DNA of 64,000 bases, taken from assembly GCA_003290165.1 (NCBI GenBank), contig QNQO01001175.1:62001-126000 (forward strand), given 5' to 3'. Below, one piece after another: positions 35,066 to 46,948 of the stretch; within the stretch, counting starts at the first letter, position 1, and each line of letters begins with the position of its first letter. The notes below the pieces were generated by a model. It was not told the DNA's origin, made no database searches, and saw only the letters and a list, made by a program, of their open reading frames with translations. Origin of the DNA: Berberis thunbergii (taxonomy: Eukaryota; Streptophyta; Magnoliopsida; Ranunculales; Berberidaceae). The translations under genes were made by a program, and so were the position numbers.

Positions 35066-35760
35066 TCAAGGAGAAAGAGAGATCTTCAAAACAATAAAGA
35101 GACTTTGCATTCCAATTTTTTTTTTTAGAGAGGGCGCAACTTTGTTATGCCAGACCCTCATTAAACAAAATTCAAGATGATTGGAATTACATCGGGGATA
35201 CATTATGACTTTGCTCGAGAAAAGAATAAGTAAGCTAACAAGACATCGTTTGCCCAATCGTAGATATGTAGTACGCTCCCCATCAAGCCGAAGGAGAGCC
35301 TTGGGTCTGCTGGGAAGAGAAAACCTATCAAATGTCTTGGACGGTTTTTCCATCTGCACCAGACTAGCCAGTGCATCCACCACTAATTGACTTCTCAAAA
35401 AGCATGAACAAGCACAACTTCAATGTCCCTAGTAGCTTTCTTATATCCAACCAAATATTATGAAAAAACCATGGAATCACCGATTCCCCATGAAACCACC
35501 CTTTACCAAACTCGAATCTGTTTGGATAACACATTGCCTAATCTTCAACCTACGAAACAAACAGAGCCAACAGTTCCGCCAGATTACTCAAACCCCTACC
35601 AAAATGAGCTTGTCTTGCCAACACACATATCCCACTATTGTTTCTAGCTACCATACCGCAAGCGACCATGTTGCTTTTAGACTTCGTCCACAATGAGCAC
35701 AACAAACCACTTGGAGGGCGCTCCCAATATAGCACCAGATGAACAGGCTTCGGTTGAACT
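35066..35760 (-). pseudogene. LINE-type RNase H remnant
   Basis: The minus-strand reading CGMVARNNSGICVLA ... FGRGLSNLAELLAL, and further on VVDALASLVQM, matches the RVT_3 RNase H-like domain at the C-terminus of some plant LINEs (GxVxRxxxG, N.AE..AL, then A.ALA). Several stops break the frame. No flanking reverse transcriptase is present. Confidence 0.6.
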
Positions 35761-35859
35761 TAATTAATTGCTACACCGAGTGTGTGTAACATATCAAAAT
35801 TCGCACACCTCTATTTTGGAACAAAAACAGAGCAAATTAGCCCATCTCACCTTCACTAT

Positions 35860-36480
35860 TGATGATACACCAAAACGGTCCAAACTCTGCGCCATACACG
35901 TGTCATGATGATCTCGAGGATTGATAGACCTAGCGTCAGCCCAACACTGATCCGCCCCAAGCGGCTCTGAGCCCGCCCAATGTAGTCTACTAGACGGACT
36001 TCAATTCTTACAGCCTGTTAAGCTCACTGGTCTCACAGTTATCCTCAATACCCATAAGTCATGTTAAGGCAAGTATCTCGAGAATCAGCATCGAACGGGT
36101 AATTACAGCAGCTCTTTGCTTCCAACTAGGAAGCGGATTCTAGAGTATATGCCACATAAGGAGACTTCTACCTATAGATTTCTCTCGAAATGGAAATTAT
36201 TTTTCGTGTATCTAGGAGCATAAGGCTAATAGGGAAACTTCCCTCCACAACTCCTAAATAAAGAAGGATCTCCACAAAGGTTTTCTTCCCTAAACTACGC
36301 CATCGATGGCCTGGTCATACCAAGACTCCAACACTATAAATAAGACATGAGGTTGGTAAGCTAAAGTATACTACAAATTCCTTGTTTACAGCATTACACC
36401 TTCCTCAGATCCTGTCTTACTTTAGCATCGGAGGTGCCATCAGCCACCACAATGATGGTCCATAGCTCACGTGCATTCCT
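35860..36480 (+). repeat. probable gypsy LTR fragment
   Basis: The 3' part has the arrangement common in plant gypsy LTRs: CACTATAAATAAG TATA region, CAGCATTACACC, then CTTTAGCATCGGAGGTGCC. The preceding stretch is GC-richer than its surroundings. No partner LTR or primer site was found; boundaries are approximate. Confidence 0.4.
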
Positions 36481-38273
36481 TGTGCAAGTTTGCAAGTCAA
36501 GGTCAAAACATGGAGCAAAAAATGACTGCATCAGCTATGATCGCCCATGCATTCCATTAAATCCCTTCAAATACACTTGCACACCTTTGTTTCCAAACCT
36601 CCCAAACAATCAGTAGAGGAATCAAATTGTACAAGACACTATCCTGTCACTACAAGAAATTTAGGCTTTGGTGACGAACGTCCAACGTTGTTCCTCACTG
36701 AAGCATGTTAATTCGTCACCGTTCAGCAACGGTGACGAATTTCAGTCGTCACAGCATCCCTCACATAAGGGGCGTCAATGAAAGTATTAGGTGACGAATT
36801 TACAACTCGTCACGGAAAGTCCGCTTACGTGACACTTGGTTCCTCACATAAACTTAGCACGTGAATATACAATTACAACATGGGCGACGAAAATGTCGTC
36901 ACTGTAAAGTGTTATGCGTAATGAAAATCCAGTGTCACGTGTGGTGACTTTCTGTGACGAATCGTTCTTCACTTGTATGATTTATATGTGAGGAATAAAT
37001 TGTCACGATAGTGATTTAAATATCTACTATGAACTTTCTATGAGAAATCTTTCCTCACTTATATAAAATATATGTTAGGAATCTTACCACGGTTTCATGA
37101 GCTCTGTCATTTGTTTTGGTTACATTCAAACAAGAGTTTGAGTACAAATTCAAGGGTTTGTATCCCTAATTTAACAAAAGATATAAACGCTTTGAAAAAT
37201 TATTAGAATTTTATTACAACAAGAATGCATTACAAGGCTTATATACCATGAATCTATGATTTTATACTATATAATTGGAAGTGAATATAAAATTCTTTAA
37301 GATGTGTCAGCTTACTGACTAAATTGGTAAAATTAACGTTGATAATCTATATTACAATTTAAGTGGTGTTTTACTATTCATTGTTAACTGGAACAAAGTC
37401 AAATCGAAAGAATTAGAGATAAAAGATTGTTAGGATTGAAAGTTGGGAAATATATTGAATTTGAGGGTTAAGATTAATTTCCTATGATGACATATTTGTA
37501 AATATAAAATATGTAGAAAGACAAAAATAATGAAAAAACATTTGAAAAAAATTGATGGAATGTGCATGTGGCGGATAGAGAAAATATTGTGTTTTCCTTT
37601 TAGCAAAATGAAAATTATCATAACTTTCTACATCGTTGTCGGATTTTGATAAACTTAGTAACGTTGAAATGCATTATTTAAAATCTTTCAAACAAAATCA
37701 ATGATCAATATAAGGGCTAAAATATTAAAAATATATATATTTCATAATTAAAAAAAGGTTAATGTATTACATGTATTTAATATTTTTCAATATTTTTAAA
37801 AGCAATGAGACAAATTGATCATATCAGAAAAATGAGTCGGGCATCTTAATGCACATTTAAACAAAAATCCTAAATTTTATGTTTTGGCGAAATCAAAGAT
37901 TGAGAGAACTCATTCTCAGCATTTAAAATTCTCCCCCAACTGATTCAAATTTGACTGAACAGACTTACACCTCAATACTGATTGAAAACGAAAATGAGAA
38001 TAGTGACGAAGATGCTCAATACAAAATAATTAGCAAAAATAAAATTATTTGGAGTGCCAACGGCTCGGGGCATACTCTAGTGCAGATACATGTTCAAATC
38101 GCCTTACACTATGAGCTACTTTGCCAATCAAAATTGGTAAATAAAAAGGTGAAAATTAAAACAAAACATGCTTGAGTTCAGCATGCATAAGCAATTATTT
38201 TCATTCAAGAACATTATCTAACTCAGCCCCTGACCTGTCACCCCTTCGTGTCAGTATCTTTATTTTGTAAAAA

Positions 38274-40552
38274 TCAAAAAGGCCTAGTTCGACAATGAGC
38301 TGCCCGACCGCATAAAAGTGCATTTTTTGGAATTGGATATTCGTCTCTCCATGAATGTGCAGGGGAGTAAACTCGAAGATATAACTGCTGACCCAAGTAC
38401 TGCCTAGCCCAGTTTTGAGACCTTATATTCCACATTCCTACATTGTCCAGTGCCATGTAAATAGCAGTCCATGCCCTTGGATAGACCTGCACCAAATCGT
38501 GTTGCTTAAAGTCTTGTTTTGATAATGTGATTCAAAAAGGGGAAAAATTGAGGAACGGATTGTTTCCTGTGTACCTGAACCATAGAACGAGCAACAGTGT
38601 CTCTCAAGTTGTAACGCAATCTACTTGCTGGTGACCAGTCCCCTCCATCCATCCTGCCACCTGGAAACAATCCCCAATTTCACAAATCAAGCTCAATCAA
38701 TGCTCGAAAATATAACTTAGTTAGCTATGAAAACATAGAGCCTTACCCAACAATAAAGAAGGAATAGCCATCAATGTGCCATGACTGCAGTGTATTTTCC
38801 CAGTTCTCAAATACAATCTCAACATAAGACCGAAAGTCCGCATGCATGACAGAGGTCTGAAAGTAAGCACCTCCACCATTAGGTTGATCAGCAATGTTTC
38901 CAACACTAAACACACCAGAAATCTGGAAGTAATCTGCGATTTTCAATGGCGTGTCTGGTTGAACAAACAACACACTGTTGACTGCAAACCTCTGTTTGCC
39001 ATTGATATAAGGGGCACTGTTTGCTAGCCTAATAGTACGAGTGGGTTTGATCATCCCATAATGGTAAGAGCCTTGTGGATTTGGTCTAGGCCCACTAGCA
39101 ATCAAATTCCACCTGAATTTTCAAAAAGATATATAAGAAAGGTCCTTGTATATGAAAAGCGCAAAAATGACACCATAAGCAAAACACAACATGTAGGATG
39201 TTAGTATTGCTGAGAAGGGCAAGTAAAATCACCTAATAGATCTAGCTTGACTAAGGGAAGAAGCAATCTGAGTGGTAGGACCGCCAGGAGGAGGACCGTA
39301 AACTTTTCCACCAGAATTAGTGTAACGCATAATGGCTGTGGCGGTGAGAACTTTACGAGTAAAGCGTGTTGAAACAACATAATAGTCCCACAGGGGCTGG
39401 TTAGCTGTATTCAAGACAGAGTAGGACTATTCTTCTAATGTTCTGCACATGCTGATAATTAACTATTCTATAAACTTATGGTCATTGGACTTCCAGGTAA
39501 GTAAAATCCATTGGAAATGGTTTCAAAGGAATCTCCTTTTAAGTTTATTGTAACTACAGATTACATAACTTATTGTAGTTCACACCCACAGACAGTGATG
39601 GACTGATGGTGTTTGTCACTTAAAAACTGCATGAGACTTCAAACTCCAAAATAATGTGTATTTATGAGCTACACAAGGATTTCATGTTACAGAACTTATT
39701 AGTGAGTACTCATGTATAGTCTTCTTGATAACCATACTGTGCTTTCATATCCACGAAAACTGATTAATCCCATAGCTTTTTTGCAGAAAAAAAAACTCCA
39801 CTTTACTTGTCATTGCATCTAGAAGAAAATGAAAATTAACAAAGGCAAAGAGTTTCAAGGAAAAAATATAAAAAAGAATAACCTATATTACCATACATTT
39901 TCCAACGAAATGCAGATAGTCCTCTTAGTAAGAACAAAAGTGACTTATTTTATCATAACATTGAAAAATCCAAGCACAATGCACAAAATTAGATAAACAA
40001 ATTTCATCAAGATTTAGAAAAATGACATTTAAGGAGACTAATTGGATCTAATTATGAACAGAAAACCAACACCAAATTTTTTTCAAAAATATAACAGGAG
40101 ATTCCTGGAAGTACAATTGAATAATTGATACCTTGATAGGGAAAAAGATAAAAACAAGTATAGAGAAAAAAGAATATAATAAATTACCAAGAGATGAGGA
40201 AGGGCTCTTTCAAATAGTTATAAACACTAATAATCAAGTTATCGTTGGTCACTGCATCAATCTTGGCCCCTGGAAACTGCCCATTCATCAATATCCCCTG
40301 CACCATTTCACACATTATCAAAATCTAGACAAAAATTTAAAAAGTATAAAAAAATAAAATAATTTGCACCCAAACAAGCAAAATCAAGGAAAGCTAGTTT
40401 CCCTACCTGTTGCTCAACACCAAGGGCATAGATATCACCATAACTACCTTCCATGAAAAGAACCTGTAAGGGTCTTCACTAGTGACACAAGAAACAATGC
40501 AGAACCATAAGAAGAACACATAACAGAGCACTCTGGAGTTGTTTCCACTCAT
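38274..40552 (-). pseudogene. SKU5-similar (SKS) multicopper-oxidase-like gene, internally deleted
   Basis: Exons on the minus strand: 40552-40407 (signal-peptide-like MSGNNSRVLCYVFFLWFCIV, then SEDPYRFFSW), 40297-40188 (GILMNGQFPGAKIDAVTNDN), about 39430-39233 (TANQPLWDYYVVSTRF), 39112-38747 (WNLIASGPRPNPQGSYHYG ... SWHIDGYSFFIVG), 38653-38575 (GMDGGDWSPASRLRYNLRD) and 38486-38274 (VYPRAWTAIYMALDNVGMWN ... ALLCGR). SKS proteins are secreted or GPI-anchored laccase/ascorbate-oxidase relatives in cell-wall expansion and pollen. About 240 central residues are missing between the second and third blocks, and exon 1 has a 1-nt deletion after FFSWKV. This is a non-functional chimeric fragment, as expected for capture by the enclosing transposon. 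Confidence 0.85.
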
Positions 40553-40640
40553 TTGATTCACTTTCAAAGCAATGGGGTTCACCAATTATCTCTACTGAGT
40601 GGAAGTTTACATATATACTTACAATTGTTTAGTCTATAAA

Positions 40641-40865
40641 TCCGGTTGGAAGACTCTCAACGGAGTTCGAAATGAAACTGACAAGAAGACTGCTCTTCCC
40701 AATAGCAGAGTCCCCAACCAACAAAACCTTGCAAAAGTATTTCGCAAAATCAAAGATATAATGATCATAGTGGAGAATTAAACCTCTGGTTTATCAAAGC
40801 TATTTCGCAAAATCAAAGCTTAAACTCACCGCCTGGGTATGAAGAACCCTCACTGCCTGATTGTG
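40641..40865 (-). pseudogene. captured Rab GTPase fragment (RABC/Rab18-like)
   Basis: The minus-strand reading KVLLVGDSAIGKSSLLVSF then ISNSVESLPT is the G1/P-loop region of a Rab small GTPase (GxxxxGKS present). The wording around the P-loop is closest to the plant RABC (Rab18) group. A Gly/Ser-rich piece at 40865-40829 may be the N-terminus. Switch II, NKxD and the prenylation tail are absent. GAA/CT-rich sequence to about 41050 may be the captured 5' UTR. It lies just upstream of the SKS fragment on the same strand. Confidence 0.65.
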
Positions 40866-41241
40866 TTTGCAAGTTGCAGAAATCAATCAAACAATTGCAA
40901 GAAGAAAAAGAAGAAGAAGAAGAAGAAGAGTACCTTGCTAACGGTTCACACTTTCTTCACTCGTTGGTTCACACAACCCTTGAGAGGAGGAGTTTGGAGG
41001 AGAAGAGAGATCGTGATACTGATCTCTTCAACGATTAGGGCTTTAGGTTAGGCGCCAAATTTCCCTCTCTCTGATGCGTCGATTTTGAAACTTTGATGTG
41101 AGGACCTGGGAATCAAATTTTCACTTGAACAAATAGATAACAACTTGTCAAAATTTCTCACATAAAAGGTCAAGCGGTGACAACTTTAAAAGCATTACAT
41201 ATAAATATGTACCCTAATGTCAAATTTCTTGTAACGTGTGT

Positions 41242-42645
41242 TTATTATATTAGCCTGCATAAACCAGATTCTAAAAAGGTTGCCCACCTCAGTCGGTCTT
41301 CTAACATGGATACCGAACAAAGGTTCCATGTGACCAAATTGTAACAGCCAATTCCCCCCTCCACAAAAGGACGCTTCAAGGTCTCCATCATCGGATTCGA
41401 ACAACAATGACAGCGTACAAAAGCCGCATCTCGTGAGCTTACCATCAATGGGGATACCCTTCTTAATCACTTTCCAAACAAGAGACCCTTTTGTGCTTCC
41501 AACCATCCTCTTCTCCATTGTCTCGCACCACATCATACGCACTTCGAATTGAGAAATTTCCATCCATCAAAAACTTCCGAACCCGCACATCAGGCTCCCA
41601 ATTTTGTGCTTTCAGCCGTTTTTTAAAAGCTTCCATTGCCAACTCACGATGTCGACCTCCAACTCGACTGAACCCATCTTCTTTAACCTGACTCACACTA
41701 GGCCCGACACCCTGCAATTCCGAAGCATTAGGACGTTTAAAAACGAATCCCTCCGACCAATTCTCTTTAAAAAAAAAAAAAAAAAAAACAACTCAAATTA
41801 CCTCTATCAATTCTCCATGTCGAGCTGGCAGCTAGATTAGAATGCAAATCCAATAATTCTTTGATAAATGGCGAAGCCCCTTGCCTCCTCGGCGGAAGAC
41901 TTTGGACTAGGTACTTTCAATGCATACATACCGCCCATAAGGAATTTGAATTTAGTAAATTCCATAAAGGCTTCATTCAAAAAGATTTAACAACATCAAA
42001 AAGATTTCAAATGCTTAATCCGCCTTCCCCAATTGGTAAACTCAGTTTAGACTATGGAACCCATTTTTTCTTCAATCGTCCCTCACAGTTACCCCAAAAA
42101 AAGTCAAACAAAATCTTTTGAACTATTTCTATCACTATCATTGGCACACTCATCGCACAGATTAAATAAATAGGGAGTGAGTTGAGGATGTGTTTTACCA
42201 GAATCAACCTCCCTCCGAGAGACAACAACTTCGCTTCCAACCTTTTGCCATTTTTTTTAATTTTACCAAGCAACTCCTCGAAGAATAAAATTCTACGAAT
42301 GACTTTGGAAGACTGAAACCCCCAAATATTTCAAAAGAAAAGTATTATACTGAAAGCCCGTGTATGTTTTAATCACCACTACTCTTTCTGCTAGTGGCTT
42401 ATCAACCAATATAAAAGATTTTTTTTTACCAACATTAACAAAATGAGAGTATCATTAGCATATAGCAAATGTGTAGCCAATTTCCACTTTGGCAAACGCC
42501 CTAATTGAGCCCCTATTCAACGCCTTAGATTGTTCACAAACAAAAGTGGTGAAAGCGGATCACCTTGCCGAAGCCCCCTTGAAGATTTTAAAGAACCAAA
42601 CACCCTAGAATAGAACTTAAAAACCACACTGGGTGAAACAATTCA
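41242..42645 (-). pseudogene. L1-type LINE reverse-transcriptase remnant
   Basis: Minus-strand blocks in order are GLRQGDPLSPLLFV (about 42570), LLYANDTLILL (YADD changed to YAND, about 42460), KLLSLGGRLILVKHILNSLP (42225), FFWGNCEGRLKKKWV, then a zf-RVT-like tail (DGNFSIRSAYDVV at about 41550; CGFCTLSLLFES). Frames are broken several times. It abuts the CACTA element on one side and the solo LTR on the other. Confidence 0.75.
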
Positions 42646-42656
42646 ACAAAACATGG

Positions 42657-43537
42657 TGATGTGTTGAGATTTGTCCTTATTGATCTCGCTGATCTCGAAC
42701 CTATAAAAATGAGCAGCGGTTAGCCAAAGACCACCATTGTGCTGGTTGAAGACACTCTAATGTTTAAGTCAAATATCAATGCAATCAAGAGTTGAGACTG
42801 TATGTAAATTGCAATGTGTATGCATACATTTCTTTTCCTTTCACCATCTTTTATAGTGAGTGATCCTCCACAACTGTCTCTGCGATTGAGGGAGGAGATC
42901 TCGCATAAGATCTTACATGTGCATGACTGAGTCTCTTCGGCACTTGGCTTTGTTTAGGACTCAATGTTTGATTTGGCTAAGAACTGATTTCGTGCAAGTG
43001 GATCTAGGTCCTATGACAACTCTGAGATCTGTGTTCGGGCCTTATTGTCCTGGGCCAAGCCCTAAGATCCATGCCTCTTGGGCTGCCGTGTCTTGGACCT
43101 GGGCACCTGACATACAAACTAAACAACAATTTATGAATGGGTCCGCATGGGACTACGCTGAAGCCTTTCTCGTGTTAGGGTTAGCCCATGCCACGTGTAC
43201 AACTATGATCGTATGATTGATTGATGTCTCATTCGCTACTCCTCCTAGTTAGTGGGTTTACGTGCTAAGCCACTAACTGACAGCATGTGGGGGTTCATGG
43301 TATGCCATGATGGCATATTTTTGGAGCTTTTTGGCTTCCATGTTGCATTTAATGTTTATGCAGCGGTTACGTAAACATCTTCCCTTCGCGCCAAACCTAT
43401 ATAAGCATGCTTTGGGGGGAGTTTTACCTTTACCTTTTCAGAGATATTTTTTGTTCCTTATTGTGATTTTTCGGCCTCATTGAGCTTGAGTTTCTATTCA
43501 ATCTGTACAAACTTAATTTCTCGCGAGATCGACATCA
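42657..43537 (-). repeat. solo Ty3/gypsy LTR
   Basis: It starts TGATGTGTTGAG and ends GATCGACATCA, inverted-repeat ends TGATGT...ACATCA. It shares blocks with the LTRs at 12425 and 58549 (GTTCGGGCCTTATTGTCCTGGG with the first; GATTAGCCCATGC-type with the second). Orientation (minus) is inferred from the 12425 copy. Flanks CATGG and AAGCT do not match, so the insertion site has been rearranged. Confidence 0.65.
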
Positions 43538-44330
43538 AAGCTACTTAGACTTCTTCTGAAAGTCCTTGTTGTCTAAGTAGGATCCGACCGCCCTTTGTAG
43601 GCAATACGAAATCTCCAGTGATCTGGATAAATCTACCCGTGCTGGATCCTCTTTCAAACTGAAACCCTGATGCCATAGGAAAGCCTTAAACCTAACTCCT
43701 CGAATTATGTACGAATATCTATAGAGCTTTTTTTTTTTTACTTCTACTTTAGATTGAACCGGAACTATTAGATGCCTCGGGTCTAACAACCCCATGGTTA
43801 ACTCCCCTACTATCCCCTATGACTTATTAATCGTCTCTCTAATTGCTTCCAAGGACGTTCGATAACTCGAGAACTTTAGTACGATCATGTACTTCTCGAC
43901 ATAGATTTCACCCGCAGTCGCATTAGAAATCGTCAGAGACAACATCAAGTTTCCTTTTTTCCTAAACCTTATCCCCTTTACGGGGGCATCGTCAAACATT
44001 GCCTTTTTTGCCATGCCCAACACTTGCACGGTTGACAAAGGAGGTTTGTCAACCTCGACTAAGCCACCTCCATGCCAGCCAAGGGATTCACGCCTGGTTG
44101 CAAAGCCATGCATGGTTGTGTGTTACGACCCCCCCCCTCCCCTGACAATTCAGATCTCCCCTTAATCAGATCGAAAGGCAAGAAAACACCCTGCACAAAG
44201 TTCCCCAAAATACCCTTGAGATCACCAAAATCTACACCTATCCTTCTGTTCCTCACCCCCAAAATGGACTTTTGTTTCTGATGATTAGTCAAATGATTTT
44301 CCAACATAAATTACATAGAAAAAGAAAACA
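43538..44330 (-). other. unrecognised minus-strand coding-like sequence
   Basis: Overlapping minus-strand frames (43795-43541, 44113-43817, 44307-44059) contain stretches such as GVDFGDLKGILGNFVQG and DKPPLSTVQVLGMAKKAMF. They could be the 5' part of the LINE at 41.2-42.6 kb split by the solo LTR, but I see no diagnostic domain. Confidence 0.3.
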
Positions 44331-44370
44331 TCAATTGAAAGAAGCATTGGGATAAACCTATTGTTGCTAG

Positions 44371-45170
44371 CTTAGCGACGGCAAATATACCGTGGCTAAA
44401 TATTTTGTGTGTATATATATATATATATTTTTTTTTTCAAAATTCCATTAGAGACGGCTTATACCGTAGCTAATGATTTTTATTTGTAAACTTAGCGACG
44501 GCTCATTTGTCGTGGTTAAATGTTTTTTGTATATATGTATTTTTTTTCAAAATCCATTAGGGACGGTTAATACCGTAGCTAATGATTTTTATTTGCAAGA
44601 CTTAACGACGGTTCATTAGCTGTGGCTAAATGTTTTTTTATATGTGTATTGTTTTTAAAAAAATCCATTAGGGACGGCTAATATCGTAGCTAATGATTTT
44701 TATTTGTAAAACTTAGCGACGACCCATTTACTGTGGCTAAATGTTTTTTGTGTATATATATATATTTTTTTTCAAAAAATCCATTAGGGACGGCGTATAC
44801 CGTAGCTAATGATTTTTATTTGTAAGACTTAGCGACGGCTCATTTGCCGTGGCTAAATGTTTTATTTTTGTATAAATATTTTTTTTTCAAAATCTATTAG
44901 GGACGGCTAATACCGTAGCTAATGATTTTTATTTGTAAGACTTAACGACGGTTTATTTGCCGTGGCTAATGCTTTAATTCGCTACGATTTTTCTGAATTT
45001 AGCGCCGGGTTTCCCGTCACAATCAATCACAGTATTTATAATTTAATTTTGGGTGTTGACAGCTACAAAAAGATTTGGTGACGGTTTTTTCTGTCGCAAA
45101 GCTTTTAATTAGTGACGGTTTTTTTTATTCCGTCTCTAGTATTTGTAGCTATTGATGTTTTTTTGTAGTG
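44371..45170. mobile_element. CACTA-type end made of ~115-bp tandem repeats
   Basis: Six unit starts at 44371, 44491, 44601, 44712, 44828 and 44941 (CTTAGCGACGG..) give a period of 110-120 bp. Each unit pairs GCGACGG...CCGTGGCTAA with AGGGACGG...ACCGTAGCTAATG, separated by a T-rich spacer. The block ends at 45170 with TTTTTTTGTAGTG, followed by ATG. No partner terminus was identified. It sits in what was intron 2 of the NPF pseudogene at 45284. Confidence 0.7.
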
Positions 45171-45283
45171 ATGATCCTGTATACGACGTTTTAGGCTACT
45201 TAAGTGCACTTGAAGCTAAACTTTTTAAATTGCTTCAACGATATATTATACGATTTGGTATATTCACTGTTGTAATTACGCAG

Positions 45284-46948
45284 GGAATGCTCTTGTTGAC
45301 CCTTACAGTCTCGATACCAGGATTGAGTCCTCCAACATGTCGGCCAGAGATTGTGGAAGAAGACTGCAACAAACGAGCCTCCAAATTTCAAATCTGTATT
45401 TTCTACTGAGCACTCAACATAATCACCATTGGAAGAGGTGGAAGCAAGCCCAACATCTCAACCTTTGGCACAGACCAATTTGACGATTTCGATCCCAAAG
45501 AGAGGGACCAAAAACTGTCCTTCAATTGGTGGATATTTAGCATTTTCTTTGGCACCCTCTTGGGAAACACTTTCCTCATTTACTTGCAAGACAATGTCGG
45601 ATGGAACCTTCGTTATGCCCTCCTTACTACAGGTCTGACAATTTCAGTTTCAGTGTTCTTGGTGGGTACACCCTTTTATCGGCACAAAGTGCCATCAAGT
45701 CCTTCATTAAGATGGCTAGAGTACTTGTTGCTTCCCTAAGAAAGTGGAAGGTACCTGTCCCTAATGACGCCAGGGACCTTCATGAGTTGAGCTTGAACGA
45801 GTATGCAAAAGCTGGAAAATATAGCATTGGTAACACTTCTTCATTAAGGTCAGCTTTTTCTCTTCTTTACTTACTGATTGAGTAGGGCCATGGACTATAT
45901 ATATATGGTTCCTAGTTAGGCCTGAAACACATGCGTGCATTTTACAAACAAGTAGTTTACGTAGGGATTAATACACATCTCAATTCATCACTAAAAGCTG
46001 GGGATTGAGGCGGTCCTCTAGTTAGGGGTCAGTCGCATAATTTCTTGACTAGCAACTCTATTTCCAACAGGATCCTTGACAAAGCTGCAGTAGAGATTGG
46101 CCCAACTGGCCCATGGCTGCTCTGCCCTGTTACCCAAATAGAGGAAACCAAGCAAATGATCAAAATGCTCCCAATTCTGCTTGTAACTTGCATACCCAGC
46201 ATGATTACAGCTCACTCACACATGCTCTTTCTCCAGCAAGGAGCCACTCTCAACAGAAAGATTGGAAGTCACTTTGAAATTCCTCCTGTATATCTAGCTT
46301 CATTTATAGCAATCTGCTCATTAATTAGCATCGTCATCTATGACCAATTCTTTGTTCCAACAATAAGAAGATATACAACAAAACCCCGAGGTATCACCTT
46401 GTTACAAAAAATGGGCATCGCTTATATAACTTATATAAGATATTGCAAATCATCATCATGGTCATAGCTTATATAACTGAAAATAAGAAACATGTGGTAG
46501 ATGTTGTGAGTGACGAGTTTTACGCAAGATATGAAAGTGCCCAATCAACAATGTTTATACTATTTCCTCAGTGTGCTTTGCTGGGAGTTGCTGATGCATT
46601 TTTAGAGGTAGTGAAGATCGAGTGCTTCTACGATCAAGCACCGGAGGGGATGAAAAGCCTTGGGGCTTCTTACTTCACCAGTAGTTTGGGGTTGGAAATT
46701 TCTTGACAACTGTTCTAATGTCAAGCTTGTCTACTGTTTCAAATAGGAATTTCCACGACTGGTGGACACTGGGAAGCTTTAAATTGTCTCAGATGGGCTA
46801 CTTCTATGGTTTCTATGCTATAGCGAGTTTTATTAACTTGGTATTCTTTCTCATTATTGTTAGAGCATATGTGTACAACTTTGAAGTTACGGAAGAAAAG
46901 GAGCCACCTTATTGCACAGATATGTTTCGCACCGAGGATGACACTTGA
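45284..46948 (+). pseudogene. second NPF5-type transporter pseudogene, 5' truncated
   Basis: Only exons 3 (45284-45848) and 4 (46071-46948) remain; exons 1-2 are replaced by the CACTA end at 45170. Exon 3 begins GMLLLTLTVSIPGLSPP as in the other copies and carries STFGTDQFDDFDPKERDQK, NWWIFSIFFGTL and FLVGTPFYRHKVPS. Exon 4 has CPVTQIEETKQMIKMLPIL and FYDQAPEGMKSLGASYFTS. Lesions: TGA in exon 3 (45407-45409), a frameshift after FYRHKVPS, one after KMGIAY (about 46425), and one near 46690. Confidence 0.9.

Larger units (their letters stand above)
36648..41238. mobile_element. CACTA-type element carrying SKS and Rab gene fragments
   Basis: It starts CACTACAAGAAATTTAGG. On the right it ends AAATTTCTTGTAACGTG, an inverted match to the left end except for a 2-nt insertion in the last bases. 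The 3-bp duplication TGT flanks it (36645-36647, 41239-41241). The first ~450 bp are an array of GTGACGAATT / AATTCGTCAC motifs; a few GTGACAACTT-like copies occur near the right end. No transposase frame is seen. Pieces of two unrelated host genes fill the interior, both on the minus strand. Confidence 0.75.

Noticed and set aside
38274..40552. Functional SKS gene
   Set aside because: About 240 central residues are missing, exon 1 has a frameshift, and the fragment lies within a CACTA-type element beside a Rab fragment.
43390..43420. Plus-strand TATA box (CCTATATAAGCATG) implying the gypsy LTR is plus-oriented
   Set aside because: The related LTR at 12425 is followed on the minus strand by a primer site and gag, which fixes the orientation as minus.
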